A stretch of 11,076 bases of DNA. Origin: Bacillota bacterium. Its GTDB lineage: Bacteria; Bacillota; Clostridia; Lachnospirales; Lachnospiraceae. Each line of letters starts with the position of its first letter. Positions within the stretch are counted from its first letter, which is position 1. The position numbers were made by a program, and so were the translations under genes. The notes under the pieces were generated by a model that was not told the origin of the DNA, searched no databases, and was given only the letters and a program-made list of their open reading frames with translations. Shown here one piece after another: positions 6,609 to 11,076 of this stretch. The stretch spans positions 1 to 11,076 of the forward strand of contig JAFAEB010000283.1 of NCBI GenBank assembly GCA_023424235.1, written 5' to 3'.

Positions 6609-7847
6609 ATGCTACTAATAAATGGTAAGTTATATGATAATATAGAGACCGCCTGGGCTTTGGAGCAAGTTAAAACTAAAATACCGATTACCTTATCACA
6701 ACCCCTGCTTAATCAAATGGCACTAATTGATGCAACTGATAAATTTGCCAATGATGTGTTAGAAGGAGTTTATGATTCAGAATTACTTCCTTACTTAGGT
6801 GATAGGAATCATTTCTTATTAATTCAGGAGATGGTATCCATGATAAAGAGGGAGTCCTTGCTAAAAAGGATATATACAGAACTTAGGGTGGTAGAATCAC
6901 TTAGAGACACAAATAATTCAATCCATTTAGCACCTTTGGGGACTTTATTGCATATAGCCGCAGGTAATGTGGATGCATTACCTGCCTATAGCGTTTTAGA
7001 AGGGCTACTTGCAGGTAATATTAACATATTAAAATTACCTGCAAGTGATAATGGCTTATCCATATATTTATTAAGAAAATTAATAGACTATATGCCAGAA
7101 TTAAAAAGTTATATCTATGTATTCGATACTCCATCAAGTGATATAAAGACAATTGAAGCTTTAATGGAAGAAGTAAATGGAATTGTTGTGTGGGGCTCTG
7201 ATGAAGCTGTTAAAGCAGTTCGAAGCCATGCACCTATAAATACAAAAATCATTGAATGGGGTCATAAGCTAAGTTTTGCATATATTTATGATTTGGAAGT
7301 ATCGGATCACTTCTTAAGTGGATTAGCTAAGAACATATTGGAATCAAAACAGCTTCTGTGTAGTTCTTGCCAAGTTATATATGTGAACACGGATGATTTT
7401 AAAAGAGTCAAAGAGTTTGCTTACAGGTTCTCCAATTTATTAAAAGGATTAGAAGCGGGCTACGATAATCCTGCACCCATTCAAGGAAGGATTACAATTG
7501 AATTAGCAACTAGGAAGTTGGAAGGTATTTTTAGCCGAGATATTTGTTATCAAAATAAAAATACGAGTGTTATTTGCCAAGAGGATAGCAAATTAGAGTT
7601 GTCTCTACAATTTGGAAATGTCTTGGTAAAGCCATTACCATTTAAAGATATAATTAAGACTTTGTATCCACATAAATCACATCTTCAAACTGCCTATCTA
7701 TATCCAAAGAATGAATTTATGGTTGAATCATTTCTTAGAGTAGGTATTACAAACATATGTGATATTGACAATATACCAATGCATTTAACTTCTCATGATG
7801 GAAGCTTTCCATTACTACAGTATAGTAGGATAGTTGAAATAAGTTAA
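6609..7847 (+). CDS. LuxC-like acyl reductase (acyl-CoA/acyl-enzyme reductase family)
   Basis: The 412-residue protein belongs to the LuxC family (PF05893), relatives of aldehyde dehydrogenases that reduce an activated acyl group to an aldehyde with NADPH. In numbering from the ATG at 6609 it shows the LuxC segment LHIAAGNVDALPAYS...LAGNINILKLPASD (114-146), then VVWGSDEAV (193-201) and IIEWGHKLSFAYI (214-226). The nucleophile region KQLLCSSCQ (247-255) has Cys251 as probable catalytic residue by position and Cys254 as alternative. The end HLTSHDGSFPLL-YSRIVEI is a family hallmark. It is somewhat shorter than Vibrio LuxC (about 480). It starts 1 nt after the luxE-like stop, so the two products probably form a two-enzyme carboxylic acid reductase. 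No luxA, luxB or luxD homologue is in the window, so light production is not implied. A strong terminator follows. Confidence 0.87.
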   Translation: MLLINGKLYDNIETAWALEQVKTKIPITLSQPLLNQMALIDATDKFANDVLEGVYDSELLPYLGDRNHFLLIQEMVSMIKRESLLKRIYTELRVVESLRDTNNSIHLAPLGTLLHIAAGNVDALPAYSVLEGLLAGNINILKLPASDNGLSIYLLRKLIDYMPELKSYIYVFDTPSSDIKTIEALMEEVNGIVVWGSDEAVKAVRSHAPINTKIIEWGHKLSFAYIYDLEVSDHFLSGLAKNILESKQLLCSSCQVIYVNTDDFKRVKEFAYRFSNLLKGLEAGYDNPAPIQGRITIELATRKLEGIFSRDICYQNKNTSVICQEDSKLELSLQFGNVLVKPLPFKDIIKTLYPHKSHLQTAYLYPKNEFMVESFLRVGITNICDIDNIPMHLTSHDGSFPLLQYSRIVEIS

Positions 7848-7877
7848 ATATTCAATTTATTAGCATCACTGAGAATA

Positions 7878-7897
7878 CTCGTGACTTTAGTCATGAG
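7878..7897 (+). repeat. Short hairpin downstream of the luxC-like gene
   Basis: CTCGTGAC (7878-7885) pairs with GTCATGAG (7890-7897) through one G-U pair around a TTTA loop. No U-run follows. It may help stabilise the 3' end ahead of the true terminator at 7981. Confidence 0.35.
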
Positions 7898-7980
7898 AGC
7901 TTCAAACTCTAACTTGTAAAACGTTAATTATAGCTTAAATAACAAAGGTAATTATAAAGACCTTTAGGGATATCTATGTG

Positions 7981-8022
7981 AAAGGGAAGGATCTGATCTA
8001 ATAATTTGATCCTTCCCTTTTT
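7981..8022 (+). terminator. Strong intrinsic terminator of the luxE/luxC-like operon
   Basis: A perfect 13-bp stem (AAAGGGAAGGATC 7981-7993 with 8008-8020) encloses a 14-nt loop and ends in a T5 run (8018-8022). It lies 134 nt after the luxC-like stop; the sequence between contains only small hairpins and no gene. Confidence 0.88.
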
Positions 8023-8025
8023 GCT

Positions 8026-8154
8026 TAATTAAGAGTTAGTAATTAAGATTCAGCAATTAATATTCAGTAATTAAGTAGTAATTAAGCTTTAGTAATTAAG
8101 TAGTAATTAAGATTAATAATTAAGCTTTAGTAATCGTAGGAATTTATAATTAAG
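8026..8154. repeat. Degenerate 11/14-bp tandem repeat array, core TAATTAAG
   Basis: The 8-mer TAATTAAG starts at 8026, 8040, 8068, 8079, 8093, 8104, 8117 and 8147, with variants at 8054 (CAATTAAT) and 8131 (TAATCGTA). Steps are mostly 14 or 11 bp, in units AGTAATTAAGCTTT/-GATTC and AGTAATTAAGT. The array fills the gap between two convergent genes and runs into the stop codon of the minus-strand regulator gene. It contains no gene. Confidence 0.85.
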
Positions 8155-8902
8155 ATTTATAATAAATGTTTCCTTCACAGGATACATCCCCTTTTATTTT
8201 ACTACAGTGTAAATCACCATGCGCAGTAACATCACCATGGATATCTCCACAGTTGATTCCACTTCCAGCATCTGCATCGCCAGCAACATTTCCGCAATTA
8301 AGTCCAAGGCCAGCCTTGGCATCACCACCAACATTTCCACAATTAAGACCTAGTCCAGCATACCCATTGCCACTAATATTACCAGAGTTCAATCCAAGAC
8401 CTGAGTATGCATTACCATTTATAGAACCGCAGTTTAGTTCAAGTCCAGTATTAACATTACCCTCTATATTACCTTCAATATCAGCACTTCCCCAAATTTC
8501 TACATTAACTTTACTATATTCGTTTTTATCTGAACCAAGTTGTAACATGATACGGGTTTTGTTATCGTAGGTATCCTTGCTTAATAGTTCATTTCCTCTA
8601 AATTGAAGAATCCTTAGCACATTATCATTAGGTAAGTTTACATAGCTTGTGTTGTTATTTGCATGTGATAGAGAGAGGGCTTCATTGCTTTCATTGATGG
8701 ATTTACCGGTTAGTAAATAATCAATTGTTATTTCGTAATAATCTGCTATGATAGGTAAAAATTCGATATCAGGATAGGATAGGTTGTTTTCCCATTTACT
8801 TACTGCTTGAACACTGATTCCTAAATATTCAGCTAAGGTTTCTTGATTAATTCCTTTTTCTTTTCTTAAAGCTTTTAGATTTTCACTAAGTACTAATCCC
8901 AT
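8150..8902 (-). CDS. XRE-type regulator with C-terminal 15-residue solenoid repeats
   Basis: The preferred start, ATG at 8902, is preceded by GGGAGA and gives 250 residues. The frame continues upstream to 9022, but that extension (rich in I/L) has no ribosome site and would push the HTH away from the N-terminus. Residues 5-68 are a classic helix-turn-helix (NLKALRKEKGINQETLAEYLGIS..AVSKWENN, ending DYLLTGKS), a DNA-binding domain. A linker (about 69-140) includes LRILQFRGNELL. Residues 146-250 are seven consecutive 15-residue repeats, consensus [IV]xG[ND]AxAGLGLNCGN, predicted to form a beta-solenoid like bactofilin-type tails. Cys recurs at the same repeat position (158, 188, 203, 218, 233; Ser173 in repeat 2). 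It is divergent from the DUF6544-like gene and may control it and itself. The ligand or role of the tail is unknown. Confidence 0.88.
   Translation of the reverse strand: MGLVLSENLKALRKEKGINQETLAEYLGISVQAVSKWENNLSYPDIEFLPIIADYYEITIDYLLTGKSINESNEALSLSHANNNTSYVNLPNDNVLRILQFRGNELLSKDTYDNKTRIMLQLGSDKNEYSKVNVEIWGSADIEGNIEGNVNTGLELNCGSINGNAYSGLGLNSGNISGNGYAGLGLNCGNVGGDAKAGLGLNCGNVAGDADAGSGINCGDIHGDVTAHGDLHCSKIKGDVSCEGNIYYKS
8153..8467 (-). repeat. Seven 45-bp coding repeats
   Basis: The 3' end of the XRE regulator gene is seven in-frame 45-bp units with no insertions, each encoding 15 residues and ending at the last sense codon. Central units are the most alike (GLGLNCGN), and outer ones diverge, as expected from internal duplication. 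Confidence 0.85.
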
Positions 8903-8931
8903 ATTAATGCTCTCCCTTATAGTTTTTCTAT

Positions 8932-8961
8932 ATTCTACCATGATAATTCTTAAATGAACAA
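8932..8961 (-). promoter_or_regulatory. Possible promoter of the XRE regulator gene
   Basis: Read on the minus strand, TAGAAT (8932-8937) is a 5/6 match to a -10 box. A poor -35 (TTGTTC, 8956-8961) lies 18 nt upstream. The distance to the ATG at 8902 leaves a leader of about 25 nt. The weak -35 makes this tentative. Confidence 0.35.
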
Positions 8962-9031
8962 CAATTATTAGTTTAATCAATTCAACCAATAGTTGAAGAA
9001 GGTATATTGAGGTAATATGCATTTTTATTAA

Positions 9032-9057
9032 TTAGAATTACTTGACAATAATTCTAA
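9032..9057. promoter_or_regulatory. Inverted repeat flanking the -35 box (candidate operator)
   Basis: TTAGAATTA (9032-9040) and TAATTCTAA (9049-9057) are exact reverse complements around the 8-nt core holding TTGACA. A TAATTCT half-site recurs at 8944-8950 near the regulator's own promoter. Binding by the divergently encoded XRE protein is inferred. Confidence 0.55.
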
Positions 9058-9070
9058 CATATTCTAGGAT
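9042..9070 (+). promoter_or_regulatory. Sigma-A-type promoter of the DUF6544-like gene
   Basis: A consensus -35 TTGACA (9042-9047) is followed after 17 nt by TAGGAT (9065-9070). An overlapping GATAAT (9068-9073) has 20-nt spacing. The predicted start near 9077 leaves a leader of about 30 nt with AGGTGA before the ATG. Confidence 0.65.
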
Positions 9071-9078
9071 AATGTTAG
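9054..9078. promoter_or_regulatory. Second inverted repeat spanning the -10 region
   Basis: CTAACAT (9054-9060) and ATGTTAG (9072-9078) are exact reverse complements flanking the -10 box. The repeat shares CTAA with the repeat on the -35 box, so the two dyads are interlocked. Confidence 0.45.
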
Positions 9079-9105
9079 TTTGTTAAATTTAGGTGATAAA
9101 TTAAA

Positions 9106-9975
9106 ATGAAGAAAGAGAATAAAGGGGTTCATATCGTGGTCGTAATAATTAGTAGTATATTAATTCTCATTGCTTTACTTGTAGTATGGTTTCGCATACC
9201 ATATTCAGGCATCAAGTCCCAGTTTACAAAGGATTATGAAATATTAGTAACAAATAACTTACTACATAAAGATATTCTAAAAGAAGAGGATATTAAATCA
9301 CTACCTAAGATTATTCAATTATACATAAAAAATTGTGGTTATATTAAAAGTCCAAAGTTCTCATTTATTAAGTCCTTCTATAAGGATGTGAGTTTTGTAC
9401 AAGGTATTGAGGGTAAAAAATTGAACATTGATTATACAAAATACTATTTTGCTAGACAACCGCAAAGCATTGCCCTAATAGAAAGCTCAATGTTTGGGAT
9501 ACCTTTTCAAGGTTATGATTCCTTTATAGATGGAGAGGGAAGCATGAAGGGTGTTTTTGCTAAAGCTATTCCAGTGTTTCATCAAACAGGGAGTGTAATG
9601 GATAAAGCGGCATTAGTTACCTTCTTAAGTGAATGTTTATTAATACCAAGTGTAGCTACGATGGATTATATACAGTGGGAAGAAATAGATGAGTATAATG
9701 TGAAAGCAACGATTTCTTGTTATGATATTAGTGCTAGTGGTATTTTTACATTTAACCAAAATGGTGAAATGATACGATTCACAACCAATGATAGAGCAAT
9801 AACGAATAGTGATGGGACAATGGAATATGTACCATGGTCTGTAGTATGTAATAATTATAAGTTAAACATGAATGGATATAAAATACCTACTTCTCTTAAG
9901 GCAATTTGGAATTACGAAGATGGTGACTTTATTTATTTTGATAGTAACAATTTAGAAATAACATATTATGAATAA
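9106..9975 (+). CDS. Membrane-anchored protein resembling the DUF6544 (DUF6920) family
   Basis: The 289-residue protein starts at an ATG with AGGTGA (9091-9096) 9 nt upstream. A basic N-terminus (KKENK) is followed by a hydrophobic helix (about 9-29) with no evident signal-peptidase site, so it is probably an N-terminal anchor with an external C-terminal domain. Patterns I associate with DUF6544 are LPKIIQLYIKNCGYI (66-80), GYDSFIDGEGSMKGV (136-150), FLSECLLIPSV near 173-183, WEEIDEYNVKA (191-201), FTFNQNGEMIRF (214-225), PWSV (243-246) and the ending GYKIPTSLKAIWNYEDGDFIYF. The family's biochemical role is not established. It is the only gene on this transcript before a strong terminator and is divergent from the XRE solenoid regulator, which suggests a regulator-target pair. 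The family call is from memory of its motif pattern. Confidence 0.75.
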   Translation: MKKENKGVHIVVVIISSILILIALLVVWFRIPYSGIKSQFTKDYEILVTNNLLHKDILKEEDIKSLPKIIQLYIKNCGYIKSPKFSFIKSFYKDVSFVQGIEGKKLNIDYTKYYFARQPQSIALIESSMFGIPFQGYDSFIDGEGSMKGVFAKAIPVFHQTGSVMDKAALVTFLSECLLIPSVATMDYIQWEEIDEYNVKATISCYDISASGIFTFNQNGEMIRFTTNDRAITNSDGTMEYVPWSVVCNNYKLNMNGYKIPTSLKAIWNYEDGDFIYFDSNNLEITYYE

Positions 9976-9994
9976 AAGCTATTTCGTAGTATCC

Positions 9995-10049
9995 TAACAA
10001 AAGAGTGTGTGCAAAACATTGCTAAAGTTTTGCACACACTCTTTTGTTA
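9995..10049. terminator. Bidirectional 23-bp perfect-stem terminator
   Basis: Arms 9995-10017 and 10027-10049 are perfectly complementary over 23 bp around the 9-nt loop ATTGCTAAA. Each arm carries an A4/T4 block, so either strand yields a GC-containing stem ending in CTTTTGTTA. It lies between the convergent DUF6544-like gene (+) and the small Asn/Ser-rich gene (-) and can serve both. Confidence 0.9.
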
Positions 10050-10061
10050 TAAATTTAAATA

Positions 10062-10298
10062 TTAACAAGAATCACCATCGCTACTATCTACGAGATTGCT
10101 CGATTTGTTACTTGATTTGTTAGTTGATTTATTGTTAGTTTGATTGCTTGATTTGCTAGTTGAATTATTTGGTTTGTCAATATCAGGAATATCTCCATCT
10201 CCGTATTCCGTATTAAAATCATAATCTAAATTGATTTTATTTTTAACGCCGGTTCTTTTTGTTGGAGTACCTTTATTGTTATTAATAGATTCCATCAT
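10062..10298 (-). CDS. Small Asn/Ser/Lys-rich low-complexity protein of unknown function
   Basis: This is a predicted polypeptide of about 78 residues. Three Met codons occur close together (10304, 10298, 10295). GAAAGG (10305-10310 on the minus strand) abuts the first and is 6 or 9 nt from the others, so 10298 or 10295 is the likelier start. After a basic N-terminus (KGTPTKRTGVKNK), an acidic stretch (YGDGDIPDIDKP) leads to a tail of N/S/T/K repeats (SNQTNNKSTNKSSNKSSN), then DSSDGDSC with a single C-terminal Cys. No membrane segment or signal peptide is visible. The tail matches imperfect 12-bp DNA repeats (GATTTGTTAGTT-like on the plus strand). I recognise no family. The ribosome site and the terminator directly after the stop support a real gene, but low complexity means the frame could be open by chance. 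Confidence 0.5.
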   Translation of the reverse strand: MMESINNNKGTPTKRTGVKNKINLDYDFNTEYGDGDIPDIDKPNNSTSKSSNQTNNKSTNKSSNKSSNLVDSSDGDSC

Positions 10299-10346
10299 TA
10301 TCATCCTTTCTATCTCTGATTTAAGTAGTATCTGTAAATCATGTTT

Positions 10347-10360
10347 ACTTATTCATAAGT
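10347..10360. promoter_or_regulatory. 14-bp palindrome upstream of the small gene
   Basis: ACTTAT-TC-ATAAGT is a perfect inverted repeat about 50 bp upstream of the small Asn/Ser-rich gene start, where an operator would lie. No clear promoter boxes are visible beside it, so the assignment is weak. Confidence 0.3.
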
Positions 10361-10395
10361 TCGTATTTCTATTTTTAGATAATAGAAAGGAATTA

Positions 10396-10447
10396 AAAAG
10401 TAATCCTAAATTGATAGAAGATAGACTTATCATTTAGGATTACTTTT
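10396..10447 (-). terminator. Terminator of the lost solute-binding protein gene
   Basis: AAAAGTAATCCTAAA (10396-10410) pairs exactly with 10433-10447. Past a one-base bulge (10411) the stem continues TGATA/TATCA (10412-10416 with 10428-10432), for 20 bp in all. Read on the minus strand it starts 10 nt after the stop codon of the solute-binding protein remnant and ends in CTTTTT. Confidence 0.8.
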
Positions 10448-10457
10448 ATATTAATAA

Positions 10458-10592
10458 TTAAATTTTAAATTGTTTCTCAAACATATCTTGTGCAATATCC
10501 AGTGCTTCTTTTGGAGTCATAGCATTGGTATAAGCATTCTTTACGGCCATACCAATGATATTAAGGAATCTACGTTCATCCAATGGTTTAAA
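10458..10592 (-). pseudogene. C-terminal remnant of an extracellular sugar-binding lipoprotein gene
   Basis: On the minus strand, the frame ending at the TAA at 10458-10460 reads PLDERRFLNIIG, MAVKNAYTNAMTPKEALDIAQ, then DMFEKQFKI. The helix pair with TPKEALDIAQ is typical of the extreme C-terminus of family 1 extracellular solute-binding proteins of sugar ABC transporters. Similarity seems to end at about 10590. Upstream the frame turns into AT-rich low-information sequence and meets a stop at 10641-10643, with no start codon or ribosome site. About 90% of a normal 430-450-residue gene is therefore missing. The intact terminator just beyond the stop shows that the whole 3' end survived. The family call rests on a short motif, so it is moderately sure. 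Confidence 0.7.
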
Positions 10593-10652
10593 ACATATTG
10601 AAGAGATATAAAAATAACTTATTTGAATAAAAAATGAATATCAGTAAATATT

Positions 10653-10681
10653 AGGAATGTATAACTACATTCCTTTTTTTT
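10653..10681 (+). terminator. Intrinsic terminator without an obvious gene
   Basis: AGGAATGTA (10653-10661) and TACATTCCT (10666-10674) form a perfect 9-bp stem with a 4-nt loop, followed by T8 (10674-10681). It is oriented for plus-strand transcripts, yet no plus-strand gene ends upstream. It may belong to a deleted gene or a small RNA, or it may insulate the downstream regulator. Confidence 0.8.
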
Positions 10682-10702
10682 ATGCATTAAGCTAATTCGT
10701 GC

Positions 10703-10722
10703 TTGCGCAATCGATTGCACAA
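10703..10722. promoter_or_regulatory. LacI-type operator, distal site
   Basis: TTGCGCAAT-CG-ATTGCACAA is a 20-bp near-perfect palindrome (8 of 9 positions symmetric) with the central CG typical of LacI/GalR-family operators. It lies about 155-175 bp upstream of the LacI-family gene. Confidence 0.78.
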
Positions 10723-10806
10723 AAAAATAGCAAAAAATCAAAAGTAATTTTTTTATATTGTGCATTATGTATATTTATTAAATTAATATATTTAGTAAAT
10801 TAGTGA

Positions 10807-10835
10807 TTGACAACATATAAAATAAGTGATATCCT
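10807..10835 (+). promoter_or_regulatory. Promoter of the LacI-family gene
   Basis: Consensus -35 TTGACA (10807-10812) is followed after 17 nt by TATCCT (10830-10835, 4/6 to TATAAT). The predicted transcription start near 10842 falls inside the proximal operator. Confidence 0.65.
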
Positions 10836-10839
10836 ATAG

Positions 10840-10859
10840 TTGAACAACCGATTGCGCAA
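10840..10859. promoter_or_regulatory. LacI-type operator, proximal site
   Basis: TTGAACAAC-CG-ATTGCGCAA shares the exact half-site ATTGCGCAA and central CG with the distal operator; its left half is degenerate (6 of 9 symmetric). It overlaps the predicted transcription start and ends 5 nt before AAGGAG, so binding would block transcription of the regulator gene itself. Confidence 0.65.
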
Positions 10860-10876
10860 AGGAAAAGGAGTTTTTC

Positions 10877-11076
10877 ATGGATGATATGAACAAAATTAAT
10901 GTATCCAAAAATATCACAATTAGTGATATTGCAGATGCTTTAGGATTATCTAAGACCACGGTGTCAAGAGCCATATCTGGGAAGGGTAGAATTGGTGAAG
11001 ATACAAAGAAAAGAGTATTAGATTATGTATTACAACATAATTACAAACCCAATGTAATTGCGAAAGGGTTAGCACA
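10877..11076 (+). CDS. LacI-family transcriptional regulator, N-terminal part (3' end outside window)
   Basis: The first 66 codons of a LacI/GalR-type repressor are present. The ATG at 10877 follows AAGGAG (10865-10870) by 6 nt. After a short extension (MDDMNKINVSKN) comes the LacI headpiece. ITISDIADALGLSKTTVSRAISGKGRIGEDTKKRV (about 13-47) contains the recognition helix SKTTVSRAIS, and YVLQHNYKPNVIAKGLA (50-66) is the hinge region that inserts Leu into the central CG of the operator. The sugar-binding domain (about 270 residues) lies beyond the window. Two operators upstream share one half-site, so autoregulation is likely. Its former neighbour was probably the sugar-binding protein gene now left as a remnant. 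Targets further downstream cannot be seen. The inducer sugar cannot be predicted from the headpiece. Confidence 0.92.
   Translation, partial: MDDMNKINVSKNITISDIADALGLSKTTVSRAISGKGRIGEDTKKRVLDYVLQHNYKPNVIAKGLA

Noticed and set aside
4421..7847. Bioluminescence operon
   Set aside because: Only LuxE- and LuxC-like genes are present; luciferase subunits and LuxD are absent, and LuxC/LuxE relatives occur in non-luminous bacteria.
7944..7965. AAAGGT/ACCTTT hairpin before the luxC-like terminator
   Set aside because: Only 6 bp with a 10-nt loop and no U-run; expected by chance in AT-rich sequence.
8026..8154. CRISPR array
   Set aside because: Units are 11-14 bp with no unique spacers and no cas genes nearby; it is a simple tandem repeat.
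8166..8570. Proline-rich plus-strand open frame
   Set aside because: It is the antisense of the 45-bp repeats of the regulator; the periodicity keeps it open. No ribosome site.
8903..9022. 40-residue upstream extension of the XRE regulator
   Set aside because: No ribosome site before the 9022 start; XRE proteins normally begin just before the HTH, and GGGAGA precedes the ATG at 8902.
10231..10437. Hydrophobic plus-strand frame that looks like a small membrane protein
   Set aside because: It begins at TTG without a ribosome site, is antisense to the Asn/Lys-rich gene (which yields hydrophobic shadows), and runs through the terminator stem at 10396-10447.

Overview
The window is AT-rich DNA with tightly packed genes, GGAGG-type ribosome binding sites, translationally coupled ABC-transporter genes and classical hairpin terminators. 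This suggests a low-GC Firmicute, most likely a carbohydrate-using clostridium of the Lachnospiraceae type. The assignment is inferred from gene style and protein resemblance, not from a marker gene.

Positions 1-4200 hold a sugar-uptake operon. It contains the C-terminal part of a type 1 sugar-binding lipoprotein, a double ATPase and two permeases. Order and sequence match the E. coli galactofuranose transporter YtfQ-YtfR-YtfT-YjfF. A strong stem-loop separates the binding-protein gene from the ATPase gene. The three downstream genes overlap by 8 and 4 nt.

Positions 4200-8022 hold a PHP-family metal-dependent hydrolase gene, a perfect 17-bp palindrome, and a tightly coupled pair resembling LuxE (acyl-protein synthetase) and LuxC (acyl reductase). 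No luciferase or LuxD is present. The pair should activate a carboxylic acid with ATP and reduce it to an aldehyde; the substrate is unknown. A strong terminator closes this block. It is followed by an array of 11/14-bp AGTAATTAAG-type repeats.

Positions 8150-9975 hold a divergent pair. One gene encodes an XRE-type regulator whose C-terminus is seven exact-length 15-residue repeats, a predicted beta-solenoid with in-register Asn and Cys. The other encodes a membrane-anchored protein resembling the DUF6544 family. Nested inverted repeats sit on the promoter of the latter.

Positions 9995-11076 hold a 23-bp bidirectional terminator and a small Asn/Ser/Lys-rich protein gene. Next come the last ~45 codons of a lost extracellular solute-binding protein gene with its terminator intact, and an ownerless plus-strand terminator. 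The window ends with a LacI-family regulator gene, cut by the window edge, with two matching operators 137 bp apart. The stretch 10396-10681 looks like a scar left by loss of a sugar-transport gene next to its regulator.

The most unusual elements are the PHP/LuxE/LuxC-like cassette and the regulator with the Cys-bearing solenoid tail.
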